Shown piece by piece: positions 54,694-64,000 of a stretch of 64,000 nt of DNA. The notes beneath the pieces are model-generated. The model was not told the DNA's origin and did not search any database. It saw only the letters and a list, made by a program, of their open reading frames with translations. The DNA is from Elephas maximus indicus (lineage: Eukaryota; Chordata; Mammalia; Proboscidea; Elephantidae): the NCBI RefSeq assembly GCF_024166365.1, contig NC_064842.1, forward strand, positions 12,185,001 to 12,249,000. The letters are read 5' to 3'. Numbering within the stretch: the first letter of the stretch is position 1; each line of letters starts with the position of its first letter. The translations under genes and the position numbers were made by a program.

Positions 54694-54798
54694 TGTAAAT
54701 TCTTGACTCACAAAACTATGAGCAATAAAATAGTGGTTGTTTAAAGCCACTAAATACTGGGGTGGCTTGTTACACAACAGTAGATAACTGAAACACCA
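54694..54798 (+). mobile_element. LTR-like host element, right part
   Basis: After the L1, TAAATTCTTGACTCACAAAA, TGGTTGTTTAAAGCCACTAA and CACAACAGTAGATAACTGAA are typical of the 3' end of an old mammalian LTR of the MLT/MST kind. Confidence 0.65.
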
Positions 54799-55101
54799 AT
54801 ATTGACCATTTTGCATCATTCATTTTTTTCTTGATCAGCCTTATTAGAGATAGACAGCTTAATTCTGCTGCGATGAGGAAACAAACTGTGCCGTTACAAT
54901 ATTTTTAGATTTTGAGACTAATTTTACTGCTCAGAACATGCTCTGTCTTGGTAAAAATTCCATGGGCACTAGAAAAGAATGTGTATTCTGCAGTTGTTGA
55001 TCATTGTGCTCTACTAATGTTAACAAGGTTAAGACGGTTGATTACTTAGATTTTCTGTATCAATTATTTTTTGTATAGTATTGCTATTAACTTATGAGAT
55101 A

Positions 55102-55281
55102 AAAAAAAAAAACCTGAACCCATTGCCATCGAGTCGATTCTAACTTATAGCGACCCTATAGCACAGAGTAGAACTGCTCCATAGGGTTTCCAAGGAGCGG
55201 CTAGTGGATTCAAACTGCCAACCTTTTTGTTAGCAGCTGTAGCTCACCATAACTCTTAACCACTGCGCCACCCAGGCTCCA
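55102..55281 (-). repeat. AfroSINE with 11-bp target duplication
   Basis: ACTTATGAGAT lies on both sides (before 55102 and at 55282). It runs from CCATTGCCATCGAGTCGATT to AACCACTGCGCCACCCAGGC and is inserted in the ancient L1. Confidence 0.93.
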
Positions 55282-55460
55282 CTTATGAGATAGGGGTGTT
55301 AAAAACTCAGACTATGTTTGCGGATTTGTCTCTTTCTTCCTTTAGTTTTGTTAGCTTTTCCTTCATACATTTTGAAGCTCTTTTATTGTGCAAATAAACA
55401 TTTATAGTCCTTATACCTTCCTGATGAGTTGGCCATTGTATCCTTATGAAATGTCCTATT

Positions 55461-56707
55461 TGGCAGCTTGGCCAAAGCTGGAAGCTCAAAAACTGCTTCA
55501 CTTACGTGTCTGGTAGCTTAGCTGTGGTGACTGACATGGCTAGCGTGGGCCTCTCTCTCTCCAAATGTTTTTTACTACTTAGCAATCCAGCTCAAACTTA
55601 TTTACTTGTTAACTGGATCTCTAGAAGATAAAAGTAGAAGCTGCAAGGTTTCATAAGTCCCAGAACTGGCATGGCATCACATTTGCCATATTTTGTTAAT
55701 CAAAGCAAGTCAAAAGACCAGCTGAGATTCAACGGGAATGAGGAAAACGCTCTTCCTCTTAACAGGAGAAGGAACATGTGTGTACAGGGATAGGAAGAAT
55801 TTGTTTTTTTAATTTTTATCATGCTTTAAGTGAAAGTTTACAAATCAAGCCAGTTTCTCATACAAAATTTTATATGCACCTTGCTATGTACTCCTAGTTG
55901 CTCTCCCCCTAATGAGACAGCACACTCCTTCTCTCTACCCTCTATTTCCGTGTCCATTCAGCCAGCTTCTGTCCCCCTCCACCTTCTCATCTCCCCTTCA
56001 GACGAGCTGCCCACAAAGTCTCATGTGTCTACTTGATCCAAGAAACTCACTCCTCAGCAGTATCATTTTCTATCTTATAGTCCAGTCCAACTCCTGTCTG
56101 AAGAGTTGGCTTTGGGAACGGTTCCAGTCTTGGACTAACAGAAGGTCTGGGGACCATGACCTCTGGGGTCCTTCTAGTCTCAGTCAGACCATTAAGTCTG
56201 GTCTTTTTACAAGAATTTGAAGTCTGCATCCCACTGTTCTCCTGCTCCATCAGGGATTCTCTGTTGTGTTCCCTGTCAGGGCAGTCATCGGTTATAGCCG
56301 GGCACCATCTAGCTCTTCTGGTCTCAGGCTGATGTAGGCTCTGATTTATGTGGCTCTTTCTGTCTCTTGGGCTGATAATTACCTTGTGTCTTTGGTGTTC
56401 TTCATTCTCCTTTGATCTAGGTGTGTTGAGACCAATTGACGCATCTTAGATGGCCGCTTGCTAGTGTTTAAGACCCCAGATGCCACTCTCCATAATGGTG
56501 GGATGCAGAATATTTTCTTAATAAATTTTATTATGCCAGTTGACCTAGATGTCCCCTGAAAGTGTGGTTCCCAGACTCCTGCCCCTGCTACTCTGGTCTT
56601 CAAAGCATTCAGTTTATTCAGGAAACTTGTTTGCTTTTTGTTTAGTCCAGTTGTGCTGACCTCTCCTGTATTATGTGTTGTCTTCCACTTCACCTAAAAT
56701 AGTTCTT
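55461..56707 (-). repeat. Inverted duplication arm A (LTR remnant plus L1 3' end)
   Basis: 55461-55802 is LTR-like sequence and 55803-56707 is antisense L1 3' UTR. The whole arm is the reverse complement of 58213-59644, with roughly nine bases in ten identical by eye. Shared words across the LTR/L1 junction include CAGGGATAGGAAGAATTT. The L1 sequence runs on to about 56796, further than in arm B. Confidence 0.92.
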
Positions 56708-56796
56708 GTCTACTGTCTAATTAGTGAATACCCCTCTCAATCCCTCCTCACCCTCGTAACCATCAAAGAATATTTTCTCTTTTGTTTAAACAATGA
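55803..56796 (-). mobile_element. Young L1 3' part in arm A
   Basis: Antisense tail ATCATGCTTTAAGTGAAAGT through GTCTCAGTCAGACCATTAAG, GCATCTTAGATGGCCGC and CACCTAAAATAGTTCTTGTC to CACCCTCGTAACCATCAAAG. The match to the L1 at 46651 continues up to about 56796. Confidence 0.9.
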
Positions 56797-57159
56797 AATG
56801 TCTATCTTAATGTCTACTTTGTCTGGTATTAATATAGCCTTCTTTGCTTACTGTTTACATGGTGTATCTTTTTCCATCTCTCACCTTTCAACTTTGTCTT
56901 TTTATTAATGACCTTCCCTTATTTGTAATCCAGCCCAACAATCTCCGCTTTTTAATTGCTGCATTTAATACATTTATTCTAACTATAATAATTGATAGGA
57001 TTGAATTTAGGTCTATCATTTTCGTATTTGTTTTCGATTTGTCCCGTTAGTTTTGTTTTTCTCAGTTCCTCATTTCCTTCTTTTGCATTAATCAAATTTC
57101 TTTTTCTTACTCCTTTTTAGATCCTCCTTTATTGGCTTTTTAAATTTTTTTTTTGAGTT

Positions 57160-57351
57160 GCTGAATGGCACAAATGGTTAAGCACTTGACTACTAAACAA
57201 AAGGGTGGTGGGTCAAATCCACCCAGAGTTTCCTCAAAAGAAAGGCATGGAAATCTACTTCTGAAAGGTCACAACCATTTGAAAACCTATGTGCCATTCT
57301 ACTCTGAAACACATGTGGTTGCTATGAATTGGAACGTACTGTCTTTTTTAG
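57160..57351 (+). repeat. Old AfroSINE, long subtype
   Basis: Diverged head GAATGGCACAAATGGTTAAG, the extra segment GGAAATCTACTTCTGAAAGG, CCATTCTACTCTGAAACACA and GTTGCTATGAATTGGAACG. Confidence 0.8.
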
Positions 57352-57499
57352 CTAGACTCCTTACATTATTGTTTTATCAGTGTCTCTAGGGATTACGATA
57401 TGCATTCTTAACTAATCACAGTCTACTTACAGTTAAAATTATCATACTTCACATGAAACTATGTGAAGAATTTTGCAATAATATACACCCACTTCTCAG

Positions 57500-57700
57500 T
57501 TATTGACATGGCTAGGTTCCAAAGATCAGGTTGTTATGTGAAAATGGAAGACGACCACATCAGATCACAAAAATGGAGAATGAATACATCATTACATAAC
57601 TGCCTAATTACGTCATTATGTAACTGCCAAACCACTGAAAATGATGGCCCAGCCAAGGAGACACATAACTTTAACCATCGCAGCCAGCATTACTCTCACC
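57500..57700 (-). mobile_element. MER/LTR-like fragment related to 38748
   Basis: Antisense copy of the 5' part of the 38748 element: CACATCAGATCACAAAAATG, CATTACATAACTGCCTAATT and GGCCCAGCCAAGGAGACAC. Confidence 0.55.
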
Positions 57701-57835
57701 TTGCACCTCAGTGTTTGTTAAAAAAGTCAGGTAGTAAATTTTTTACTATCATCATAAATGTGAATGTCAGATAACAAGATAGTCAATAAGTGAGGAGTAG
57801 GTGTAGTTCCATTTACCACCCCCTAAGTCCTTTGT

Positions 57836-58009
57836 GGAAACCCTGGTGGCATAGTAGTTAAGTGCTATGGCTGCTAACCAAAAGGTCAGCAGTTTGAATT
57901 CGGCAGGTGCTCCCTGGAAACTCTATGGGGCAGTTCTACTCTGTCCTATAGGGTCGCTATGAGTCGGAATCGACTTGATGGCACTAGATTTGGTTTTGTT
58001 TTTTTGATA
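57836..58009 (+). repeat. AfroSINE with perfect target duplication
   Basis: AAGTCCTTTGTG precedes the head GAAACCCTGGTGGCATAGTA and recurs just after the T-rich tail. The body is near consensus. Confidence 0.95.
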
Positions 58010-58212
58010 AGTCCTTTGTGCTGTTGTCGTATATGTTACATCTACAAAAGTTATTTTTGCCTTATATTGTTATGTATTTTAAATAAATTAAGAGAAGAAA
58101 AAAATATATTGCCTTTTATGTTTACCTACCTTTTACCATTTCCATTGCTTTTTATTCCTTCCTGTATGTGATATTGTCTGAAAAAAGTAGCCACCAAAAA
58201 TTCTTCCTACCC

Positions 58213-59297
58213 AAGAACTATTTTAGGTAAAGGAAAGACAACACACACCACAGGAGAGGTCAGCACAACTGGACTAAACAAAAAGCAAAGCAGTTTCCTA
58301 AATAAACCTAATGCTTTGAAGGCCAGCGTAGCAGGGGTGGGGGTTTGGGGACCATGGTTTCAGGGGACGTCTAGGTCAACTGGCATAATAAAATTTATTA
58401 TGAAAACATTCTGCATCCCACCACTATGGAGAGTGGCATCTGGGGTCTTAAACACTAGCAAGCGGCCATCTGAGATGCATCACTTGGTCTCAACCCACGT
58501 GGAGCAAAGGAGAATGAAGAACACCAAAGACACAAGGTAATTACCAGCCCAAGATACAGAAAGGGCCACATAAATCAGAGCCTACATCAGCCTGAGACCA
58601 GAAGAACTAGATGGTGCCTGGCTACAACCGATGACTGCCCTGACAGGGAACACAACAGAGAATCCCTGATGGAGCAGGAGAACAGTGGGATGCAGACTTC
58701 ACATTCTTGTAAAAAGACCAGACTTAATGGCCTGACTGAGACTAGAAGGGCCCCAGAGGTCATAGTCCCCAGACCTTCTGTTAGTCCAAGACTGGAACTG
58801 TTCCCAAAGCAACTCTTCAGACAGGAATTGGACTGGACTATAAGACAGAAGGAAACCCTGGTGGTGTAGTGGTTAAGTGCTATGGCTGCTGACCAAAGGG
58901 TCGGCAGTTCGAATCCACCAGGTGCTCCTTGGAAACTCTATGGGGCAGTTCTACTCTGTCCTATAGGGTCGCTATGAGTCAGAATCAACTCGACGGCACT
59001 GGGTTTGATTTTTTTTTTTTTAATAGGATAGAAAATAATACCGCTGAGGAGTGAGCTTCTTGGATCAAGTGGTCACATGAGACTATGCGGGCAGCTCTTG
59101 TCCGGAGGGAAGATGAGAAGGTGGAGGGGGACAGAAGCTGGCTGAATGGACACAGAAATAGAGGGTGGAGAGAAGGAGTGTGCTGTCTCTTTAGGGGAGA
59201 GCGACTAGGTGTATACAGCAAGGTGTATACAAATTTTTTGTATGAGAAACTGGCTTGATTTGTAAACTTTCACTTAAAGCATGATAAAAATTAAAAA
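58213..59297 (+). mobile_element. Young L1 3' UTR copy in arm B
   Basis: It begins AAGAACTATTTTAGGTAAAG and ends CACTTAAAGCATGATAAAAA plus poly(A). The target duplication AAAAATTCTTCCTACCC / AAAAATTCTTCCTATCC flanks it. An AfroSINE interrupts it at 58851-59024. Confidence 0.93.
58851..59024 (+). repeat. AfroSINE present only in arm B
   Basis: GAAACCCTGGTGGTGTAGTG head, GTCGGCAGTTCGAATCCACC B-box region and a tail with a T run at 59010-59022. Arm A lacks it at the matching site (near 56087), so it inserted after the duplication or was removed from A. Confidence 0.95.
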
Positions 59298-59815
59298 AAA
59301 AAAATTCTTCCTATCCCTGTACACACATGTTCCTTCTCTCGTTAAGAGGTAGAGCATATTTCCCCATTCCCATTAAATCTCAGCTGGTCTTTTGACTTGC
59401 TTTGATAAACAAAATTTGGCAAATGTGACACCATGCCAGTTCTGGGACTTAAGAAACCTTGCAGCTTCTACTTTTATCTTCTAGAGATCTAGTCAACAAG
59501 TAAATAAGTTTGCGCTAGATTGCTAAGTAGTAAAAAACATGTGGAGAGAGAGAGGCCCACGCTAGCTGTGTCAGTCACCACAGCCGAGCTACCAGACACG
59601 TAAATGAAGCAGTTTTTGAGGTTCCAGCTTTGGCCAAGCTGCCAGCTGAATTCAGCCACATGACCTATCCCAGCCAACAACACACAGAGCAGAAGAACCA
59701 TCCAGTTACGTTTAGCCAAGCCACAGGATAGAGAGAAATAATAAATGATTATTATTTGTAACCACTAAGTTTTGGGGAAGTTTAATACATAGCAAAAAAT
59801 AACTACAACGGTATA
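59298..59815 (-). mobile_element. LTR-like remnant flanking the arm B L1
   Basis: It runs from TTCTTCCTATCCCTGTACAC through CCAGTTCTGGGACTTAAGAA to ATTTGTAACCACTAAGTTTT and TTTAATACATAGC, which resembles the 3' end of an old LTR. Its orientation follows the terminal wording. The family is not assigned. Confidence 0.6.
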
Positions 59816-61334
59816 GATACCAGCTTCCATCTGGTTTGTCATCTTCCCTCATCCTGAAGAACTTCTTTTAGCATTGCTTATAGTACAGGTCTGTTGGTGT
59901 TAAATTTTCTCAGTTTTCATTTATCTGAAAATGTCTAGTTTACCTTCAGTTTTGGAGGGTTATTTTGTCTTTTAATACTTTAAACTCTTCCATTGTGTTT
60001 TGGCCCCTTATTTCTGTTGTGAAGTCAGCAGTCATATTTGTATAAGTTTTGCCCATGTGTAATGTATCATTTTTCTCTGGTTGCCTTCAGGGGTGTTCTT
60101 CCTTATTTGGATATTAGCAGTTTGGCTATGATGTGTGTGGGTCTGGTTTTCTTTATAATTATCTTGCTAGGGATTTACCAAATTTCATGAATCTGTAATT
60201 TTGTTATTTACTAAATGGGGGTATTTTCAGCTTTTATTGCCTCAAATATTTTTCTCTGTGCAGTCCTCCCTCTGCTCTCTTTCTGAGACCCCAATTTATA
60301 TATTTAAGACCATTGGATGTTGATATTGGTTTCTGAGTAGTCTCTCTGACCTTTAGATAGGGTAATCTAGTGGTAATAACTTCAAGTTAACTTTTTCTTG
60401 CTTTTGCAGTCTTTAGTCTGCTGAAGTCCACTTAACGCATTTTTTGTTTGTTTTTTCATTTCAAACATTGTACTTCTCAATTCTTGGAATTTTTCTTATT
60501 TAAAAAAAGTTTTCCTTTATCATCTGCCACTCTCTATGTTTTCATTCATTTTGACCATGTTTTCCTTTATGTCCTTGAAATTATTTATAATAGCTGCTTT
60601 AATTTTTTTTTCTACTCCTTCCAGTATCTGGGTCATTTCACAGTCATAGACTGCTTTTATCTCTTATTGTTCACATTTTTCTATTTCTTTGTGTGCCTGG
60701 TAATTTTTAATTGCATGCCAGACATTTGTGGATGATACTTTTACAGGAAGTCTGGATTTGTTATATTCTTCCTTTAAAGGATGTAAGGTCTTGCTTAGCA
60801 TGCAGGAAAATTACTGGTTGATCCTGCTGGTCACTTCAGACTTGATACTACCATTTTCTGTGTGAGTCTATTTTGGTTGTAAACTTCGTTCCAGCACGTG
60901 CACCCCTTTTTTTATTGTGGTCCATTCTCCTAAGGTTTGGCCTTTCTGTATTCTTAAATAAGTGCCGAAGTGCTGGGCTGGAAATCCAGTGTCTCCCAGC
61001 ATGCCATGACCTTTATTATCACTCCTCAGCCTTCAGCCCTGCATGAGGCAAACTCTGTTAGGCCCTGTGGAATCTTGCCTGTCACGTTTGTATCCATTTA
61101 GCAAACAAATTCTCATGGAGAATTCTCACAAAAGCTTCTAGGATTACCACCCCCAATACACACACACACACTCCCTGAACAGTTCAGGTAATCTACCCAA
61201 AAATTCCAGCCACTTTGACAACCTGGAACTCAATTTCCTCCTCAACTCAGCAAGACCACCACTTTACTTGAGCTTTACCTCCCTGATTATGGGGTTCACC
61301 TTTTGTGTTTTGCTTTCGAGGACCACAGTTTTGT

Positions 61335-61640
61335 TGTTATTGTTGATAACCTATGTGTAACAGAATGAAACATTGTCCAGTCCTGTGCCATCCTCACTAT
61401 CATTGGTATGTTTGAGCCCATTGTTGCAGCCACTGTGTCAATCTATTTCATTGAAGGTCTCCCTCTTTTTCACTGACCAAGCATAATGTCCTCCCCAGTG
61501 ATTGATCCCTTCTGATGACATGTCCAAAGTAAATGAGACAAAGTCTCACCATCCTTGCTTCTAAGAAGCATTCTGATTTTACTTCCTCCAAGACTGATTT
61601 GTTCATTCTTCTGGCAGTCAAGTTCTGCCTGTTTATCAAA
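61335..61640 (-). mobile_element. RTE 3'-end fragment
   Basis: TGTGTAACAGAATGAAACAT, GGTCTCCCTCTTTTTCACTG, GATGACATGTCCAAAGTAAA and CTTCCTCCAAGACTGATTTG; antisense and diverged. Confidence 0.88.
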
Positions 61641-61729
61641 GCCTGAAAATAGGTGCTTAATTTGCCTATTTTTATATTTTTTGCAGCAGTTAGGTAAGTT
61701 CAGTACTAGTTACTCTAAAAAAAAAAAAG

Positions 61730-61874
61730 TTGCCATTGAGTCAGTTCCGACTCATAGTGAACCTATAGGACAGAGTAGAACTGCCCCATAGGGTTTCCAG
61801 GGTTTGGTGGATTCAAAATGCCAACTGTTTGGTTAGCAGCCGTAGCTCTTGACCACTATGCCACCAGGGTTTCC
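61730..61874 (-). repeat. AfroSINE with 13-bp target duplication
   Basis: ACTAGTTACTCTA occurs before the A-rich start (about 61705-61717) and immediately after the SINE (61876-61888). It runs from TTGCCATTGAGTCAGTTCCG to GACCACTATGCCACCAGGGT. Confidence 0.95.
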
Positions 61875-61889
61875 ACTAGTTACTCTATC

Positions 61890-62415
61890 ATGGTCAAAAC
61901 AGAAGTGTTAAATTCTTTATATCCTTGTTTATCAGTAGTGCTAGAGATATTTACTTAACAAGCCAAATTACAAAGAAAACTCTGTAATGTCTCATAGATT
62001 CAACAATTTCATTGTACACTGAACACAAAATCAAGGGAAGGAGTACACCCTAAAATAAGTTTTGGAAAATGGCCAAAACTTGTATGGCAGTCAAAATGAC
62101 CATGTGCTTCACACATAGCTTTTTGAGCATGACATCTATGATCACTGGAAAAAGGAAGTTAATGGATAAACTCAGAAAGCTTTCCACTGCAATCCAATAG
62201 ACACCCTTTATGACACTTTCATATATTGGATGACAGTTGCTCAAATACTACTAAATGCATTCCATTCATAAATTAAAATGTTCTTCCTCACTATTTTGAA
62301 TAACTGTGTCATAATCCACAGCCCAAAGATTAGATACACCTGAAAATTCACTAGAAAAGATATTTCTTAACTTCATCAAAATGGACCTCACTAGTTTTTG
62401 TTCACCTCTGACATG
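61890..62415. other. Intergenic DNA, nothing recognised
   Basis: Unique-looking AT-rich sequence with short frames only. Confidence 0.45.
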
Positions 62416-62420
62416 ACAGG

Positions 62421-62940
62421 TGTCATGGATTGAATTATGTCCCCCCAAAAATGTGTGTATCGACTTGGTTAGGCCATGATTTCAGTATTGTGTGGTTGTC
62501 CTCCGTTTCATGATTGTAGTTTTATGTTGAGAGGATTAGGGTGGGATTGTAACACCACCCTCACTCAGGTCACCTCCCTGATCCAAGGTAAACTGAGTTT
62601 CCCTGGGGTGTGGCCTGCACCACCTTTTATCTCTCAAGAGATAAAAGGAAAGGGAAGCAAGAAGAGACCTCATATCACCAAGAAAGCAGCACCAGGAGCA
62701 GAGCACGTCCTCTGGGCCTGGGGTCCCTGCGCCTGAGAAGCTCCTCAACTAGGGGAAGATTGAGGACAGGGACCTTCCTCCAGAGCCAACAGAGAAAGAA
62801 AGCTTTCTCCGGGAGCTGATGCCCTGAATATGGATTTGTAACCTACTAGTCGGTTTTAAACTGGGAGAAAATAAATTTCTCTTTGTTAAAGCCATCCACT
62901 CATGGCGTTTCTGTTATGGCAGCACTAGATGACCAAAACA
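62421..62940 (+). mobile_element. ERVL-MaLR-type solo LTR with perfect 5-bp duplication
   Basis: ACAGG flanks the element at 62416-62420 and 62941-62945. It starts TGTCATGGATTGAATTATGT, ends ATGACCAAAACA (TG...CA), and is 520 bp long. It is the best preserved of four family members in the window. It has an AATAAATTTCTC poly(A) signal near the 3' end and no viral genes. Confidence 0.9.
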
Positions 62941-63104
62941 ACAGGTGTCAAGCTTTCTGGATCTAAATGTACACCTACGGGGAGGAGGCATCAGCCTCAG
63001 ACGTGTGACAGCTCCTGATCCCATTTTGTACAATCCATTCTAGCCATAAAAATTAAAAGTTTATGCGTATTTTCCACAGACCTTTAATTTACAATCTAGA
63101 GCAA

Positions 63105-63330
63105 GGGTCAGCAGTCTTTTTCTGTAAAGAGCCAGATGGTAAATACTTTAGGCTTGTAGACCTAATGTTTCTGTGGTAGCTACTCAACTCTGCTATTGTA
63201 GCATGAAATCAGCTATAGGCCATACAAAAATGAATAAACCTGTTTGGTTTTTGATATAACTTTATTTAGAAAAACAGGTGTTAGCTGGATTTGGTCTGTG
63301 GGTCTTAAGTTTGCCAATCCCTGCTCTAAA
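63105..63330 (-). mobile_element. hAT-like non-autonomous DNA transposon
   Basis: The terminal repeats CAAGGGTCAGCAG and TTGCCAATCCCTG are imperfect inverted copies. Flanks TCTAGAG and CTCTAAAG agree at most of 8 bp. The interior holds TGTAAAGAGCCAGATGGTAA and ATAACTTTATTTAGAAAAAC. Confidence 0.75.
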
Positions 63331-63334
63331 GTAA

Positions 63335-63896
63335 TAATATTTCTGTTCACAGTAAAACTTTAGTGGGGCTGTATAAGCCAATCGATCAATTAAAAAACAA
63401 TTGTAAAGATACATAATCATATTAGTGACTATTTTTTAATCCAAAAAGAGATCTAGTAAAAAATAATTACTGAAGTCATCATAAATCTCAGTCATTGTGA
63501 TAGACACAGGCTCTGCGCTGCTTCTCCTGTATGCTAATATAATTAGAAGGAGTCAATGCTAAGGAGAAATTTTGCTATTCTAGACCAGAGAAAAGTGATT
63601 TTAATGGGGAGAATGAGATCAGCCATCATTGTCGATGATGTATATTTACCTAATTACATTTATTATCCTAATGACTCTGTATAGTGAGTCACAAACTATA
63701 TTCCCCTAATTTCTAACGGAGAAATGTGCTTTTGTAAAGAATAAAGAAGCTGCATACATTCCAAATAATTTAAAATGTATCCGCGAATTGGCTATTCATA
63801 TAAAGAAAAAATAATACAACTGATTCAGATTTAAATTTAAGTTAGTGTAGAAGAAGGAACAAATGTAGGAATAGAACAGTGTAAGACTCCTCTTGC
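63335..63896. other. Intergenic DNA, nothing recognised
   Basis: AT-rich sequence with no visible repeat or gene. Confidence 0.45.
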
Positions 63897-64000
63897 TGTT
63901 GTTATTAGGTGCCGTCGAGTTGCTTCCTACTCATAGCGACCCTATGTACAAAAGAAAAAAACACCGCCCAGTCCTGTGCCATCCTCACAATCATTTCTAT
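63897..64000 (-). mobile_element. RTE 3' end, cut by the window edge
   Basis: GTTATTAGGTGCCGTCGAGT and CTCATAGCGACCCTATGTAC start the antisense 3' end. The element continues past position 64000. Confidence 0.9.

Larger units (their letters stand above)
58213..59644 (+). repeat. Inverted duplication arm B (L1 3' end plus LTR remnant)
   Basis: Reverse complement of arm A (55461-56707). It contains a complete 5'-truncated L1 insertion with the target duplication AAAAATTCTTCCTA on both sides (about 58196 and 59298), and an AfroSINE that arm A lacks. The LTR sequence continues beyond the shared part to about 59815. Confidence 0.92.
54806..61320 (-). mobile_element. Ancient antisense L1 interrupted by later insertions
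   Basis: Collinear antisense L1 pieces: 54806-55460 (GGCACTAGAAAAGAATGTGT, CCTTCCTGATGAGTTGGCC), 56797-57155 (TTTGTCTGGTATTAATATAG), 57352-57500, 58015-58185 (TTTTAAATAAATTAAGAGAA) and about 59815-60950 (AGCATTGCTTATAGTACAGG, TTTATCTGAAAATGTCTAGT, TGATGTGTGTGGGTCTGG). The order follows ORF2 endonuclease, then ORF1, then upstream. The right boundary is uncertain. Confidence 0.8.

Noticed and set aside
42801-64000. A second host gene upstream of TAF1A
   Set aside because: I looked for exon-like coding blocks on both strands. All longer frames belong to RTE, Tigger1, L1 or SINE sequence. MIA3 is the neighbour I recall from human, but no part of it is recognisable here.

Overview
This is a mammalian nuclear segment, almost certainly from an afrotherian and most likely a paenungulate (elephant-like). 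It carries many tRNA-derived AfroSINEs, an afrotherian RTE-type LINE whose 3' end matches the SINE tail, and an L1 lineage with a long 3' UTR. I see no bacterial or plasmid features and no CRISPR array. There is one host gene, TAF1A, on the minus strand. Ten coding exons between 40777 and 4278 join in frame into a 450-residue protein, which is the length I recall for human TAF1A. A non-coding first exon ends at 42585 beside a GC-rich promoter (about 42540-42800). Poly(A) signals lie at 4029-4053. TAF1A is a subunit of SL1/TIF-IB, the RNA polymerase I selectivity factor.

Layout. 1-4000: intergenic DNA downstream of TAF1A, with MIR, RTE, AfroSINE, a MaLR-type LTR and an internally deleted RTE. 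4000-42600: TAF1A. Its introns hold a 5'-truncated RTE (5124-7937), old L1 pieces and a four-level nest of transposons in intron 5 (about 18997-29215). That nest contains a full-length RTE, an LTR split by a younger L1, a solo ERV1-type LTR and a duplicated L1 3' end. Further introns hold a twin-primed RTE (33412-35035) and many AfroSINEs. 42600-46300: promoter, upstream region, an RTE 3' end, a Tigger1 remnant and a degenerate RTE. 46300-54800: an 8-kb full-length but inactive L1 on the minus strand, inserted into an LTR, with 216-bp tandem monomers in its 5' UTR. 54800-61300: an ancient antisense L1 that contains a large inverted duplication (55461-56707 against 58213-59644). 61300-64000: RTE ends, an AfroSINE, a MaLR-type solo LTR with perfect 5-bp target duplications and an old hAT-like element.

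Apart from TAF1A, all longer open frames trace to LINE or SINE sequence or are chance. I found no new protein-coding system. The unusual material is structural: nested insertions, the inverted duplication, internally deleted and inverted RTE copies, and the monomeric L1 promoter.
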